Assembly (NCBI GenBank): GCA_020637295.1
Contig: JACJWF010000011.1
Coordinates: 62,001-126,000 of the forward strand
DNA: 64,000 nt
Source: Acidimicrobiaceae bacterium
GTDB taxonomy: Bacteria > Actinomycetota > Acidimicrobiia > Acidimicrobiales > Ilumatobacteraceae
Reading direction: 5' to 3'
Shown: one piece after another, positions 30,806-38,933 of the stretch
How the letters are laid out: every line of letters starts with the position of its first letter
How positions within the stretch are numbered: the stretch's first letter is position 1
Translations under genes and position numbers: made by a program
Notes under the pieces: model-generated
Databases searched by the model: none
Seen by the model: only the letters and a program-made list of their open reading frames with translations
What the model was told of the DNA's origin: nothing

Positions 30806-32299
30806 CTATCCCTTCGGCCGCTTGCCGGCCTTCCCCGGCTTGCCGGGCGGGCCCGGGTACAACGGCTTGTCGTCCGCCGCCTTGCGCCGTTCCCGCGGAT
30901 CAGGAGTGATGGTGCGCGGCGCCGGCCGCCGTTGCCCGGCGGGCGGTGTGTTGCCGCGGCGGCGGCTGATCTCCCGCTTGGCCCGCTGGGTGAGCGACAT
31001 CGGCAGCGGCTTGCCGGCCTTCATCGCCCGCCAGCCCAGCAGGTAGGTGGCGCTGGCGGTGGCGCCGATCAGACCCACCACGAGGAACCCGAGTTGCCCC
31101 GGCAGGGTGAAGGCCACGGGCACCAGCGCGGCGATCACCCAGCCGAGCTGGAAGCGGGTCTCGAACTGGGCGAAGGCGCGCCCCTGGTTGGCGTCGGGGG
31201 CGTCGCGCTGGACGATCGAGTCGAACGCCATCCGCCCGATCGACGACGAGAAGTTGCACACCAGCGCGAGGAAGACGGCGGTGAACAGACCACCAGTGAC
31301 CGCCGCACCCACTCCGGCCACCGCAATGACGCCGAGCGCGATGATCTGCATGGTCTCCTCGCGGGCGGCTCGGCGCAGGTGGGGCGCCGCCACGTTGCCG
31401 GCCATCGAACCGATCGTGCTGGCGGCAGCCGCCAGGCCGAACTGGGCCAGGCCGTAGTCCTCCTTCAGCCAGAACAGGAGGTGGAAGAAGAGGAAGCCGA
31501 TGGACGCGCGGATCAGCACCATCGCACCGGCGGCGAGCACGATCCGGTCCGACCTCAGCTCCACCCGCTCGGCGTCGGCCACGGGCGAGGTGGCCACAGC
31601 TTCGCGAGGCAGCTTGCCGCCGGCCAGCGCGGCGAACACGAAGATCAGCGCGCCGAGCACCAGCCCGGCCGCCGCGCTGAGGTGCCCGATGCCGGCCAGC
31701 GGGGCGAAGGCCACCGCGCCGGCGAGTGCGCTGATCAGCCCCAGCTTGGAGTTGGCCTCCACCAACTCCTCGGCGTTGCGCACCACCAGCGGCACCACGG
31801 CGATCTTCGACACGGCGTAGGTCTTCTGCATCACCAACGCGATGAACAGCAGCGGGTACAACACCACGTCGTCGGTGTGGAACGCCATCATCACGTACAG
31901 CGCGGCGCGCACGACAGCCGTGCCCTGGATGACCACCCGGCGGCCACCGGGGATGCGGTCGATGGTGGGGCCGATCAACGGGGCCAGCACCACGAACGGG
32001 GCGAAGCTGACCAGCAGGAACTGGAGCACGGCGGTGCGCTGACCGTCGGGGTCCAGCCCGAGCACGGAACCGGCCAGCGAGGCGAACATGGCCACGTCAC
32101 CGATGGACATCAACGCATGGGTGCGGGCCAGGCGGCGGAACGGGGTCTGGGCATTGACCGGGCGCCGCCGGGCGGTCGACGACGGTGGGCGCTGCCGGGA
32201 CGAGGTGGCCGGCCGGGCCGAGCGTGTGGAGCGAGTGGAGCGGGAGGGGCGGGTGCCACGCGGGTACACCGCATCCGCACGCACTCGCTCCTCACTCAC
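30806..32299 (-). CDS. MFS-type transporter
   Basis: This 497-residue protein has about ten to twelve membrane segments from about residue 75 onwards and the conserved loop GPTIDRIPGGRRVVIQGT between helices 2 and 3, like the DHA/MFS-1 signature. The N-terminus is a 60-residue Arg/Ser/Pro/Thr-rich tail and the C-terminus a 65-residue basic Pro/Gly/Lys-rich tail; both are long for the family and presumably cytoplasmic. The GTG at 32299 is 6 nt after TACGAT. It lies 41 bp downstream of the response regulator gene on the same strand. The substrate is unknown. Confidence 0.82.
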   Translation of the reverse strand: MSEERVRADAVYPRGTRPSRSTRSTRSARPATSSRQRPPSSTARRRPVNAQTPFRRLARTHALMSIGDVAMFASLAGSVLGLDPDGQRTAVLQFLLVSFAPFVVLAPLIGPTIDRIPGGRRVVIQGTAVVRAALYVMMAFHTDDVVLYPLLFIALVMQKTYAVSKIAVVPLVVRNAEELVEANSKLGLISALAGAVAFAPLAGIGHLSAAAGLVLGALIFVFAALAGGKLPREAVATSPVADAERVELRSDRIVLAAGAMVLIRASIGFLFFHLLFWLKEDYGLAQFGLAAAASTIGSMAGNVAAPHLRRAAREETMQIIALGVIAVAGVGAAVTGGLFTAVFLALVCNFSSSIGRMAFDSIVQRDAPDANQGRAFAQFETRFQLGWVIAALVPVAFTLPGQLGFLVVGLIGATASATYLLGWRAMKAGKPLPMSLTQRAKREISRRRGNTPPAGQRRPAPRTITPDPRERRKAADDKPLYPGPPGKPGKAGKRPKG

Positions 32300-32340
32300 G
32301 TAGGCATCGTAGGTGGACGCACTCGCGGCGCGCTGCCCAC

Positions 32341-33057
32341 TCAGGCCTTCGGGCGCTCGAACTTGTAGCCCAGGCCGCGGATGGTGGTGATCCGGGTCGG
32401 GGTGGCCGGATCTGCCTCCACCTTGGCCCGCAGCCGCTTCACGTGCACGTCCAGTGTCTTGGTGTCGCCGACGTAGTCGCTGCCCCACACCCGGTCGATC
32501 AGCACCTCGCGGGTCAGCACGCGGCCGGCGTTGGCCATCAGCAGATGGAGCAGCTCGAACTCCTTCAGCGGCATGGCCAGCTCGTCGCCGGCCAGCACCA
32601 CACGGTGCTCCTCGGGGTCGATCATCAGGTCGCCGACCACGACGGCGCTGCCGCCGAGCTCGCCCCCGGCGGAGGGTTCGGGCACACCACGCCGGCGCAG
32701 CACGGCGCGCATCCGGGCCACCAGCTCGCGCATGCGGTACGGCTTGGTGACATAGTCGTCGGCGCCGACCTCCAGGCCCACCACGGTGTCGATCTCCGAC
32801 CCCTTGGCGGTGACCATGATGATCGGCACCTGGCTGCGCTTGCGCAGCTGGCGGCACACGTCGATGCCGCTCATCCGCGGCAGCATCACGTCGAGCAGCA
32901 CGATGTCCGGCGCCACGGCATCGAACATGTCCAGCGCCTGCGGGCCGTCGGATGCCACTTCCACGCGGAAGCCTTCGCGCGCCAAGCCGATGCGCAAGGC
33001 CTCCACGAAGCTGATCTCGTCTTCCACGACGAGCACGGTGTGATCGGTGTTGTCCAT
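32341..33057 (-). CDS. regX3: OmpR/PhoB-family response regulator (RegX3-like)
   Basis: The 238-residue protein has a receiver domain with the acidic pair VVEDE, the phosphorylation site VLLDVMLPRMSG and KPYRMRELVARMRA, followed by a winged-helix DNA-binding domain ending VKRLRAKVE and TIRGLGYKFE. It is the last gene of a minus-strand cluster with pstSCAB, phoU and the kinase, so it most likely controls the phosphate-starvation regulon. PHO-box-like repeats lie upstream of pstS and surE. The ATG lies 10 nt after the kinase stop. Confidence 0.9.
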   Translation of the reverse strand: MDNTDHTVLVVEDEISFVEALRIGLAREGFRVEVASDGPQALDMFDAVAPDIVLLDVMLPRMSGIDVCRQLRKRSQVPIIMVTAKGSEIDTVVGLEVGADDYVTKPYRMRELVARMRAVLRRRGVPEPSAGGELGGSAVVVGDLMIDPEEHRVVLAGDELAMPLKEFELLHLLMANAGRVLTREVLIDRVWGSDYVGDTKTLDVHVKRLRAKVEADPATPTRITTIRGLGYKFERPKA

Positions 33058-33066
33058 ATGGGGGGT

Positions 33067-34122
33067 TCAGTCCTCGCTCGCTGGAATCCTCAGGGTGAAC
33101 ACAGAGCCCTCCCCCTCGCGGCTCTGCACACGCACGACGCCGCCGTGGTTGTTGGCGACATGGCGGACGATGGCCAGGCCCAGCCCGGTGCCGCCAGTCT
33201 CCCGGCTGCGGGCCCGGTCCACCCGGTAGAACCGCTCGAAGATGCGGTCCAGGTCGCGGGTGGGAATGCCGATGCCGCGGTCCGCCACGGTGATGTCCAC
33301 CCAGCCGTCCGTACCGACGACCGACACGGTGACCTCGCTGCCGGTGTCGCTGTACTTCACGGCGTTGTCCAGCAGGTTGGCGACGGCGGACACCAGCTGG
33401 CGGGAGTCGCCCATCGCCTTCGGGGGGTGCGGGTCGGCGACGGTGATGTGGATGTCCTGACGCTCGGCGGCGAGCGCAGTGCGATGGATGGCCTCACTGA
33501 TGACCATGCCGACGTCCACCACCTCACGCACGGCGCGCCCGCCCAGTTCGATGCGCGACAGCTCGAGCAGGTCGTCGATGGTGGAGGAGGCGCGGTGGGC
33601 TTCCTCCACCATCCGCTCGGCCAGGCCGCGCATGACATCGACGTCGTCGTGGTCCGCCACCGTCTCGGCCAGCACCGCGAGCGCGCCGATGGGCGTCTTC
33701 AGTTCGTGGCTGATGTTGGCGACGAAGTCGGTGCGCACCGCGTCCAGCCGGGCGCGTTCACTGAGATCCTCGATCACTGCCAGCGCGCCACCGTCGGCCA
33801 GCGGGATGCCCTTCAGCAGCAGCACCCGGGCGGGCGGGCCCACCAGGTCCAGCCGGCGCTCGCCCCGCGTGCCGGCCGCGGCCGCCACCAGCAACTGCTC
33901 CACTGCGTCCTCCACTAGGTGGTCCACATGGCCGCCCTGGCGAGCCGGTGGCGTGCGCAGCACGGGCTTGCCGTCCAGGTCCGAGAGCACGAGGCCCACG
34001 GGAACGGCATCCAGCACGGCGCGCAGCCGGCGGGCGTCCTGTTCGCACACCCTGAGTTGGGCCCGGCTGATGGCCAGTTCACTGCGCAGGTCGTCGCGCT
34101 CCCGGCGACCGAACAGGCTCAT
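33067..34122 (-). CDS. senX3: sensor histidine kinase (SenX3/PhoR-like, no membrane segment seen)
   Basis: The 351-residue kinase has a PAS-like region (RRLRAVLDAVPVGLVLSD), the H-box DFVANISHELKTPIGAL, N-box NLLDNAVKYS and G-boxes DRGIGIP and GTGLGLAI. Unlike SenX3 and PhoR it shows no transmembrane helix: the N-terminus MSLFGRRERDDLRSELAISR leads straight into a coiled coil. It therefore looks cytoplasmic and may sense phosphate through PhoU/PstB contact. The ATG at 34122 is 8 nt past the phoU stop; upstream in-frame starts lie inside phoU. Confidence 0.85.
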   Translation of the reverse strand: MSLFGRRERDDLRSELAISRAQLRVCEQDARRLRAVLDAVPVGLVLSDLDGKPVLRTPPARQGGHVDHLVEDAVEQLLVAAAAGTRGERRLDLVGPPARVLLLKGIPLADGGALAVIEDLSERARLDAVRTDFVANISHELKTPIGALAVLAETVADHDDVDVMRGLAERMVEEAHRASSTIDDLLELSRIELGGRAVREVVDVGMVISEAIHRTALAAERQDIHITVADPHPPKAMGDSRQLVSAVANLLDNAVKYSDTGSEVTVSVVGTDGWVDITVADRGIGIPTRDLDRIFERFYRVDRARSRETGGTGLGLAIVRHVANNHGGVVRVQSREGEGSVFTLRIPASED

Positions 34123-34129
34123 CCCTGCC

Positions 34130-34852
34130 TCAGCTGCCCTCAACGGGTTCGATGACGGCCGCGGGGTCCACCGTCGGGCGGTCGCTCGGGCGGTGGTCCG
34201 GCAGCCAGCCGGTGACGAAGAAGCGCACCCGCTCGGCGATGTGCACGGCGTGGTCGCCGATCCGCTCGAAGAAGCGGGCGGCCATGGCCAGTTCGATGGC
34301 AGTGGGCAGCTCCAGCCGCCCGGCGTTGTGGGCCTCGAACATGGACTGGATGAACTGCTTCTGCAGCGCGTCGAGGTAGGCGTCCATGTCGTCCACGGCG
34401 GCGGCCTTGGCGGCGTCGCTGTCCACGAACGCGTCGATGGCGGCCCGGTACAGCGCCTGGGCCTGCTCGCCCATCCGCTCGATCAGGCCGCGCATCTTCG
34501 GGTCCAGCGTGTGGTGGCCGTAGATCCGCCGGGCGATCTTGCACAGGTTGGCGGCCAGGTCGCCGCTGCGCTCGATGTCCGACACCATCTTGAGGATGGC
34601 CAACACCTGGCGCAGTTCGCCCGCCACCGGGGCCTGCAGGGCGAGGATCTGGATGCAGTGCTCCTCGGTCTCCACGGCGCGGGCGTCCAGTTCGGCGTCG
34701 CCCTTGATGATGTACTCGGCGCCCTCGAGGTCGCCGTCGAGCAGCACGGAGGTGGCGCGGGCCACCTTCTCCACCACCATCGCCGCCATCCGCACCACCT
34801 GGTTGCGGGCGGTCTCCAGGTCCTCGTGGTAGGCCTTGCGCAACTCGTTCAT
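34130..34852 (-). CDS. phoU: phosphate-transport regulator PhoU
   Basis: The 240-residue protein is the two-repeat helical PhoU: the first repeat has VRMAAMVVEKVARATSVLL and DIERSGDLAANLCKIAR, the second has AMAARFFERIGDHAVHIAERV. These carry the E/D-x3-D-type metal-binding motifs of the family. PhoU bridges the PstB ATPase and the sensor kinase to hold the kinase off when phosphate is plentiful. Its ATG shares a base with the pstB stop (TGATG), implying coupling. Confidence 0.95.
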   Translation of the reverse strand: MNELRKAYHEDLETARNQVVRMAAMVVEKVARATSVLLDGDLEGAEYIIKGDAELDARAVETEEHCIQILALQAPVAGELRQVLAILKMVSDIERSGDLAANLCKIARRIYGHHTLDPKMRGLIERMGEQAQALYRAAIDAFVDSDAAKAAAVDDMDAYLDALQKQFIQSMFEAHNAGRLELPTAIELAMAARFFERIGDHAVHIAERVRFFVTGWLPDHRPSDRPTVDPAAVIEPVEGS

Positions 34853-35682
34853 CAGCCGAACCGTCCCGTGACATAAGCCTCCGTACGCTCGTCGGAGGGG
34901 TTGGAGAAGATCTTCTTCGTGTCGTCGTACTCCACCATCACACCGGTGCGGCGGTCGCTCTCCGGGTTGATCTCCGTGGTGAAGAAGGCGACACGATCAC
35001 TGACGCGTGCGGCCTGCTGCATGTTGTGGGTGACGATGACGATCGTGTACTCGCTCTTGATCTCCTGCATGAGGTCCTCGATGCGGGCGGTGGCGATGGG
35101 GTCCAGCGCGGAGCACGGCTCGTCCATCAGGATCACGTCGGGCTTCACCGCAATCGCCCGGGCGATGCACAGGCGCTGCTGCTGACCGCCGGACATGCCG
35201 AGCGCGGAGGACTTCAGCCGGTCCTTCACCTCGTCCCAGAGGGCCGCACCCTTCAGCGACTCCTCGACGATGCCGTCCAGCTCGCTGCGCGACTTGATGC
35301 CGTTGACCCGCGGCCCGAACGCGACATTGTCGTAGATGGACTTGGGGAACGGGTTCGGCCGCTGGAACACCATGCCGATGCGCCGGCGGACTTCGGTGAC
35401 CGACACACCCGGCGCGTACAGGTCGGCGCCGTGGTACAGCACCAGACCGCCCACCTTCGCGCTGGGCACCTCGTCGTTCATCCGGTTCAAGGAGCGCAGC
35501 ACGGTGGTCTTTCCGCACCCGGACGGGCCGATGAACGCGGTGATCTCCTGGCGGTTGATCTCCATCGACACGTCGCGCACGGCGCGGAACTGGCCGTAGT
35601 ACACCTCCAGCGAGCGCAGGTCGAACACGGCCGGTGCAGCGGGGGCGGCGCCACCCGCGGCGGGTGCGTCGTCCATGGTCAT
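34852..35682 (-). CDS. pstB: phosphate ABC transporter ATPase PstB
   Basis: The 276-residue ATPase has Walker A GPSGCGKTTVLR, MVFQRPNPFPKSIYDNVAFG (a PstB hallmark), the signature GMSGGQQQRLCIARAI, Walker B VILMDEPCSALDP and VTHNMQQAARVSD. I chose the ATG at 35682 because GGAGG lies 6 nt before it; another ATG at 35721 overlaps the pstA stop (ATGA) and would add 13 residues. It drives phosphate import by PstC/PstA. Confidence 0.95.
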   Translation of the reverse strand: MTMDDAPAAGGAAPAAPAVFDLRSLEVYYGQFRAVRDVSMEINRQEITAFIGPSGCGKTTVLRSLNRMNDEVPSAKVGGLVLYHGADLYAPGVSVTEVRRRIGMVFQRPNPFPKSIYDNVAFGPRVNGIKSRSELDGIVEESLKGAALWDEVKDRLKSSALGMSGGQQQRLCIARAIAVKPDVILMDEPCSALDPIATARIEDLMQEIKSEYTIVIVTHNMQQAARVSDRVAFFTTEINPESDRRTGVMVEYDDTKKIFSNPSDERTEAYVTGRFG

Positions 35683-35717
35683 GGTGACCTCCTGGTCGGG
35701 AAGGTGGGTGTCCGAGG

Positions 35718-36614
35718 TCATCTCGCCTGCCGCCGTTGGTAGAGGCTGGTCGCCAGACGGGCGAGGACCGTGAAAAGGAAGGCGATGGCCACGAGGGTCA
35801 GGGCGGCGCCCCAGCCACGCTCCTGCGGGCCGGCCTGCACGGCCGAGGCGTTGCGGAAGATCTGGGCGCTCAACGCGGTGTTGGGCCCGCTGAAGACGTC
35901 CCAGTTGCCCTTGGTGACGATGCCGATCGTGAACAGCAGCGGTGCGGTCTCGCCAGCGGCGCGGGCGACGGCCAGCAGCGAGCCGGAGACGATGCCGGGC
36001 AAGGCGCTCGGCAGCACCACGGACAAGATCGTGCGGCTCTTGCGGGTGCCCAACGCGAAGCTGGCCTCGCGCAGGTGGTTGGGCACCAGCCGAAGCATCT
36101 CCTCCGAGCTGCGGATGACGACCGGCAGCATCAGGCAGGCCAGCGCGATGGACCCGGCGAAACCGGACAGGCCGAATCGCAGGGTGTACACGACGTAGAT
36201 GAACAGGCCCATCACGATCGAGGGCACACCGCTCATCACGTTGGACAGGAAGCGCACCGTGCGGGCGGTGCGCGAGTTGCGGCCGTACTCGTTGAGGTAG
36301 ACGGCGGCGAGGATGCCGATGGGGATGGCCAGTGCCGACGCCGCGGCGGTGATGACGATCGTGCCGATGATCGCCGGCCCCATGCCCGGACCCTCCGCCC
36401 GCGTGCGGACGGGGATGTCGGTGGTGAACCAGGCGGGGAAGTCGCGGAACACGATGCCGGCGCCCTTGGCGATGACGGTGCCGATCACAGTGACCAGCGG
36501 AATGAGCACCACGATGAACGACAGCAACGTCAGCCCGATCATGAGCTTGCTCTTGATGACCCGCCACGTCCGGCGGCTGCCGCGCAGGTCGGCTGCGGTG
36601 AGGACCGTGCTCAT
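35718..36614 (-). CDS. pstA: phosphate ABC transporter permease PstA
   Basis: The 298-residue protein has about six membrane helices and the permease loop EEMLRLVPNHLREASFALG, the EAA motif of PstA. It partners with PstC to form the membrane channel. Its ATG overlaps the pstC stop (ATGA) and its stop overlaps the upstream in-frame ATG of pstB, typical of a tightly packed pst operon. Confidence 0.95.
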   Translation of the reverse strand: MSTVLTAADLRGSRRTWRVIKSKLMIGLTLLSFIVVLIPLVTVIGTVIAKGAGIVFRDFPAWFTTDIPVRTRAEGPGMGPAIIGTIVITAAASALAIPIGILAAVYLNEYGRNSRTARTVRFLSNVMSGVPSIVMGLFIYVVYTLRFGLSGFAGSIALACLMLPVVIRSSEEMLRLVPNHLREASFALGTRKSRTILSVVLPSALPGIVSGSLLAVARAAGETAPLLFTIGIVTKGNWDVFSGPNTALSAQIFRNASAVQAGPQERGWGAALTLVAIAFLFTVLARLATSLYQRRQAR

Positions 36615-37588
36615 CGCACACCCATTCGCTTCTGCGAGCGGTTGACGACGGCCGTGGCCGTCATGTTGACCACGATGGTCATCACGAACAGGGTCATCGC
36701 CATGGCGATGAGGGCCGACTTCTTCAGGGTGTCCGCCTCACCCCACTCCGCCGTGATGACGGCCGGCATCGAGTTGCCGGACGTCAGCGCGTTGAGCGTG
36801 ATCTGCCCGGTGGCGCTGCCGATGACCAGCGCGACGGCGATGGTCTCGCCCATGGCCCGGCCGAGGCCGAGCATCACAGCACCCACCAGGCCGCCACGGC
36901 TGTGGGGCAACACGGCGCCGGTGATCATCTCCCACTTCGTCGCGCCCAGGCCGAGCGCCGCTTCCTTCTCCGTCTGCGGGGTGGTCTCCATGACCTCGCG
37001 GGAGATGCTGACGATGATGGGGATGATCATGATCGCCAGGATGATCCCGGCCGTGAAGAACGTGCGGCCCTGCGGGTTGGGCCCGAAGATGTTGCCGAGC
37101 ACCGGCCAGCCGTCGAACGTGCGGGACAGCCACTTGTAGAAGCCCAGCACGTGCGGGGCGAACACGAGGATGCCCCACAGGCCGAAGACCACCGACGGCA
37201 CGACGGCGAGAAGATCGATGACGTAGGTCATCACCTTGCGCAGCCAGTTGGGCGCGACCTGGGTGATGTAGATGGCGATGCCGAGGCTCACCGGCACGGC
37301 CAGCACCAGGGCGATGACCGAGGTGTAGACGGTGCCCCAGATGTACGACAGCACGCCGTACTGCTCGCCCGGCGGGTTCCACCGCTTGGAGGTGAAGAAG
37401 TCCAGCCCCATGTGCGACAGCGCCGCCCGGCTCTTGTCGAACATCGTCAGTGCGATGAGGGCCAGGACGGCCAGCACGACGAAGCCGGACACGTAGACGA
37501 CGCCCCGGAACGACCGGTCGGCGTGGCCGCCTTTGCCGCGCAGGCGCTCCTGCAGGGTCGGCGTGTGCGAAGTGGTGGTCACAGACAT
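36611..37588 (-). CDS. pstC: phosphate ABC transporter permease PstC
   Basis: This 325-residue permease has six predicted membrane helices and the EAA-type loop REVMETTPQTEKEAALGLG. The N-terminal part includes MGLDFFTSKRWNPPGEQYG, characteristic of PstC. It follows pstS with a 76-nt gap and precedes pstA with a 4-nt overlap. Confidence 0.95.
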   Translation of the reverse strand: MSVTTTSHTPTLQERLRGKGGHADRSFRGVVYVSGFVVLAVLALIALTMFDKSRAALSHMGLDFFTSKRWNPPGEQYGVLSYIWGTVYTSVIALVLAVPVSLGIAIYITQVAPNWLRKVMTYVIDLLAVVPSVVFGLWGILVFAPHVLGFYKWLSRTFDGWPVLGNIFGPNPQGRTFFTAGIILAIMIIPIIVSISREVMETTPQTEKEAALGLGATKWEMITGAVLPHSRGGLVGAVMLGLGRAMGETIAVALVIGSATGQITLNALTSGNSMPAVITAEWGEADTLKKSALIAMAMTLFVMTIVVNMTATAVVNRSQKRMGVR

Positions 37589-37664
37589 GGGACTTCCCGG
37601 ACACAGTACAGGGTGGGTGGGGACCCTCCGAAGAGCGTCCCACCCACCCTGTTCAGTGCGTGAT

Positions 37665-38810
37665 TCAGCCGATCTCGAGCTGGTCGAGCTGGTCGATGGC
37701 CATCTGCTGCAGCTCAGCAGGCAGCGGTGCGAAGCTCACCGAGCCGGCCAGGTCCTGGCCGTCGGTCAGCACGTACTCGAGGAACGCCTTGATCAGCATG
37801 CCCTTCTCCGCGTCGGGCTGCACCTTGTAGACGATGATCCAGGTCTGGGCGGTGATCGGGTAGGCATCCGCACCGTCGGCCCAGATGGCGCTGTAGGTGA
37901 GGTTGTCGTTGATCTCCGCGCCACCGGCGGCGGCCGAGGCGCCTTCCACCGTCGGCCCGACATAGTTGCCGGAGCTGTTCTGCACCAGGGCCATGTTCAG
38001 GCCCGCGTCGGTCGCGTCGGACAAGTCCACGTAGCCGATCGCGCCAACCGTGCTGGTGATGATCTGGGCGACGCCGCCGTTGCCCTCACCGGCCTGGGTG
38101 TCGGCCGGCCACTCCACGGTGTCGCCGGCGCCCAGCGTCCAGATGCCACTGGCGTCGGGGCCGGCGGCACGGTCGAGGAACGTGGTGAAGTTCTTGGTGG
38201 TGCCGCTGCCATCGCTGCGGTGGGCCACAACGATGGCCTGGTCGGGCAGGGTCACGTCGGGGTTCTCGGCGGCGATCTCCGGGTCGTTCCAGTTCGTGAT
38301 CTGCCGCAGGAAGATCTTGGCGATGGTGTCCGGGGTCAGCTGCAGGCCCTCGATGTCCAGGTTGTAGGACACGGTGATCGGGGCCACGACGGTCGGGAAG
38401 TAGAGCACGTCGCCACCCTTGAAGCCGGGCAGGTCCTCGTCCTTGATCGTGCTGTCGGTGCCGGCCCAGTCGACCACCTGGTCGGCCAGGTCCTGCTTGC
38501 CCTTGCCGGAGCCACCACCCGCGTAGTTGATGGTCACGTCGGGGTAGATCGACATGAACTCGGCCATGGCCTCTTCGTAGAACGTCTTGGGGAAGGTCGC
38601 GCCGCTGGCGTTCAGCTCGCCGGCGAGGTCCATCGGCATCGCGGTGGTCTCGCTGCCGGCGCTGCTCGTCGGGGCGTCGGAAGAGTCCGAACCGGCGGTG
38701 GTCGGCGCCTGGGTGGTGTCGCTGCTCGACTCGTCGTCACCGCACGCGGTGGCGAGGAGGGCAAGCGAGGCAATTCCGGCGAGGAAGGCCCGCCGCTTCA
38801 CGTTGTTCAC
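37665..38810 (-). CDS. pstS: phosphate-binding lipoprotein PstS
   Basis: The 381-residue protein has a lipoprotein signal (RRAFLAGIASLALLATAC, lipobox LATAC), a Ser/Thr/Asp-rich linker and the PstS phosphate-binding domain with ASGATFPKTFYEEAMAEF, INYAGGGSGKGKQDL and HRSDGSGTTKNFTTFL, whose Ser, Gly and Thr residues ligate phosphate. It captures inorganic phosphate outside the membrane. I chose the GTG at 38810 because GGAG lies 8 nt before it; the frame is open upstream through the PHO box, which excludes the longer start. Confidence 0.95.
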   Translation of the reverse strand: MNNVKRRAFLAGIASLALLATACGDDESSSDTTQAPTTAGSDSSDAPTSSAGSETTAMPMDLAGELNASGATFPKTFYEEAMAEFMSIYPDVTINYAGGGSGKGKQDLADQVVDWAGTDSTIKDEDLPGFKGGDVLYFPTVVAPITVSYNLDIEGLQLTPDTIAKIFLRQITNWNDPEIAAENPDVTLPDQAIVVAHRSDGSGTTKNFTTFLDRAAGPDASGIWTLGAGDTVEWPADTQAGEGNGGVAQIITSTVGAIGYVDLSDATDAGLNMALVQNSSGNYVGPTVEGASAAAGGAEINDNLTYSAIWADGADAYPITAQTWIIVYKVQPDAEKGMLIKAFLEYVLTDGQDLAGSVSFAPLPAELQQMAIDQLDQLEIG

Positions 38811-38884
38811 GCTGTGTCTCCTGTGTGTTGGGGGTTCAACGCAGGTGACGGTACGGAACCAAGGTGTCGCCACACCCCGCACTC

Positions 38885-38902
38885 GGTGAACGAACGGTGA
38901 AC
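38885..38902 (-). promoter_or_regulatory. PHO box upstream of pstS
   Basis: On the minus strand GTTCACC-GTTC-GTTCACC forms two 7-base repeats with an 11-bp period, the arrangement recognised by PhoP/RegX3 regulators in actinobacteria. It lies about 75 bp upstream of the pstS start and just past the ppk stop. Confidence 0.75.
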
Positions 38903-38933
38903 GGTCTCCCAACCAGGGGAGAAGCGCGCTCGG

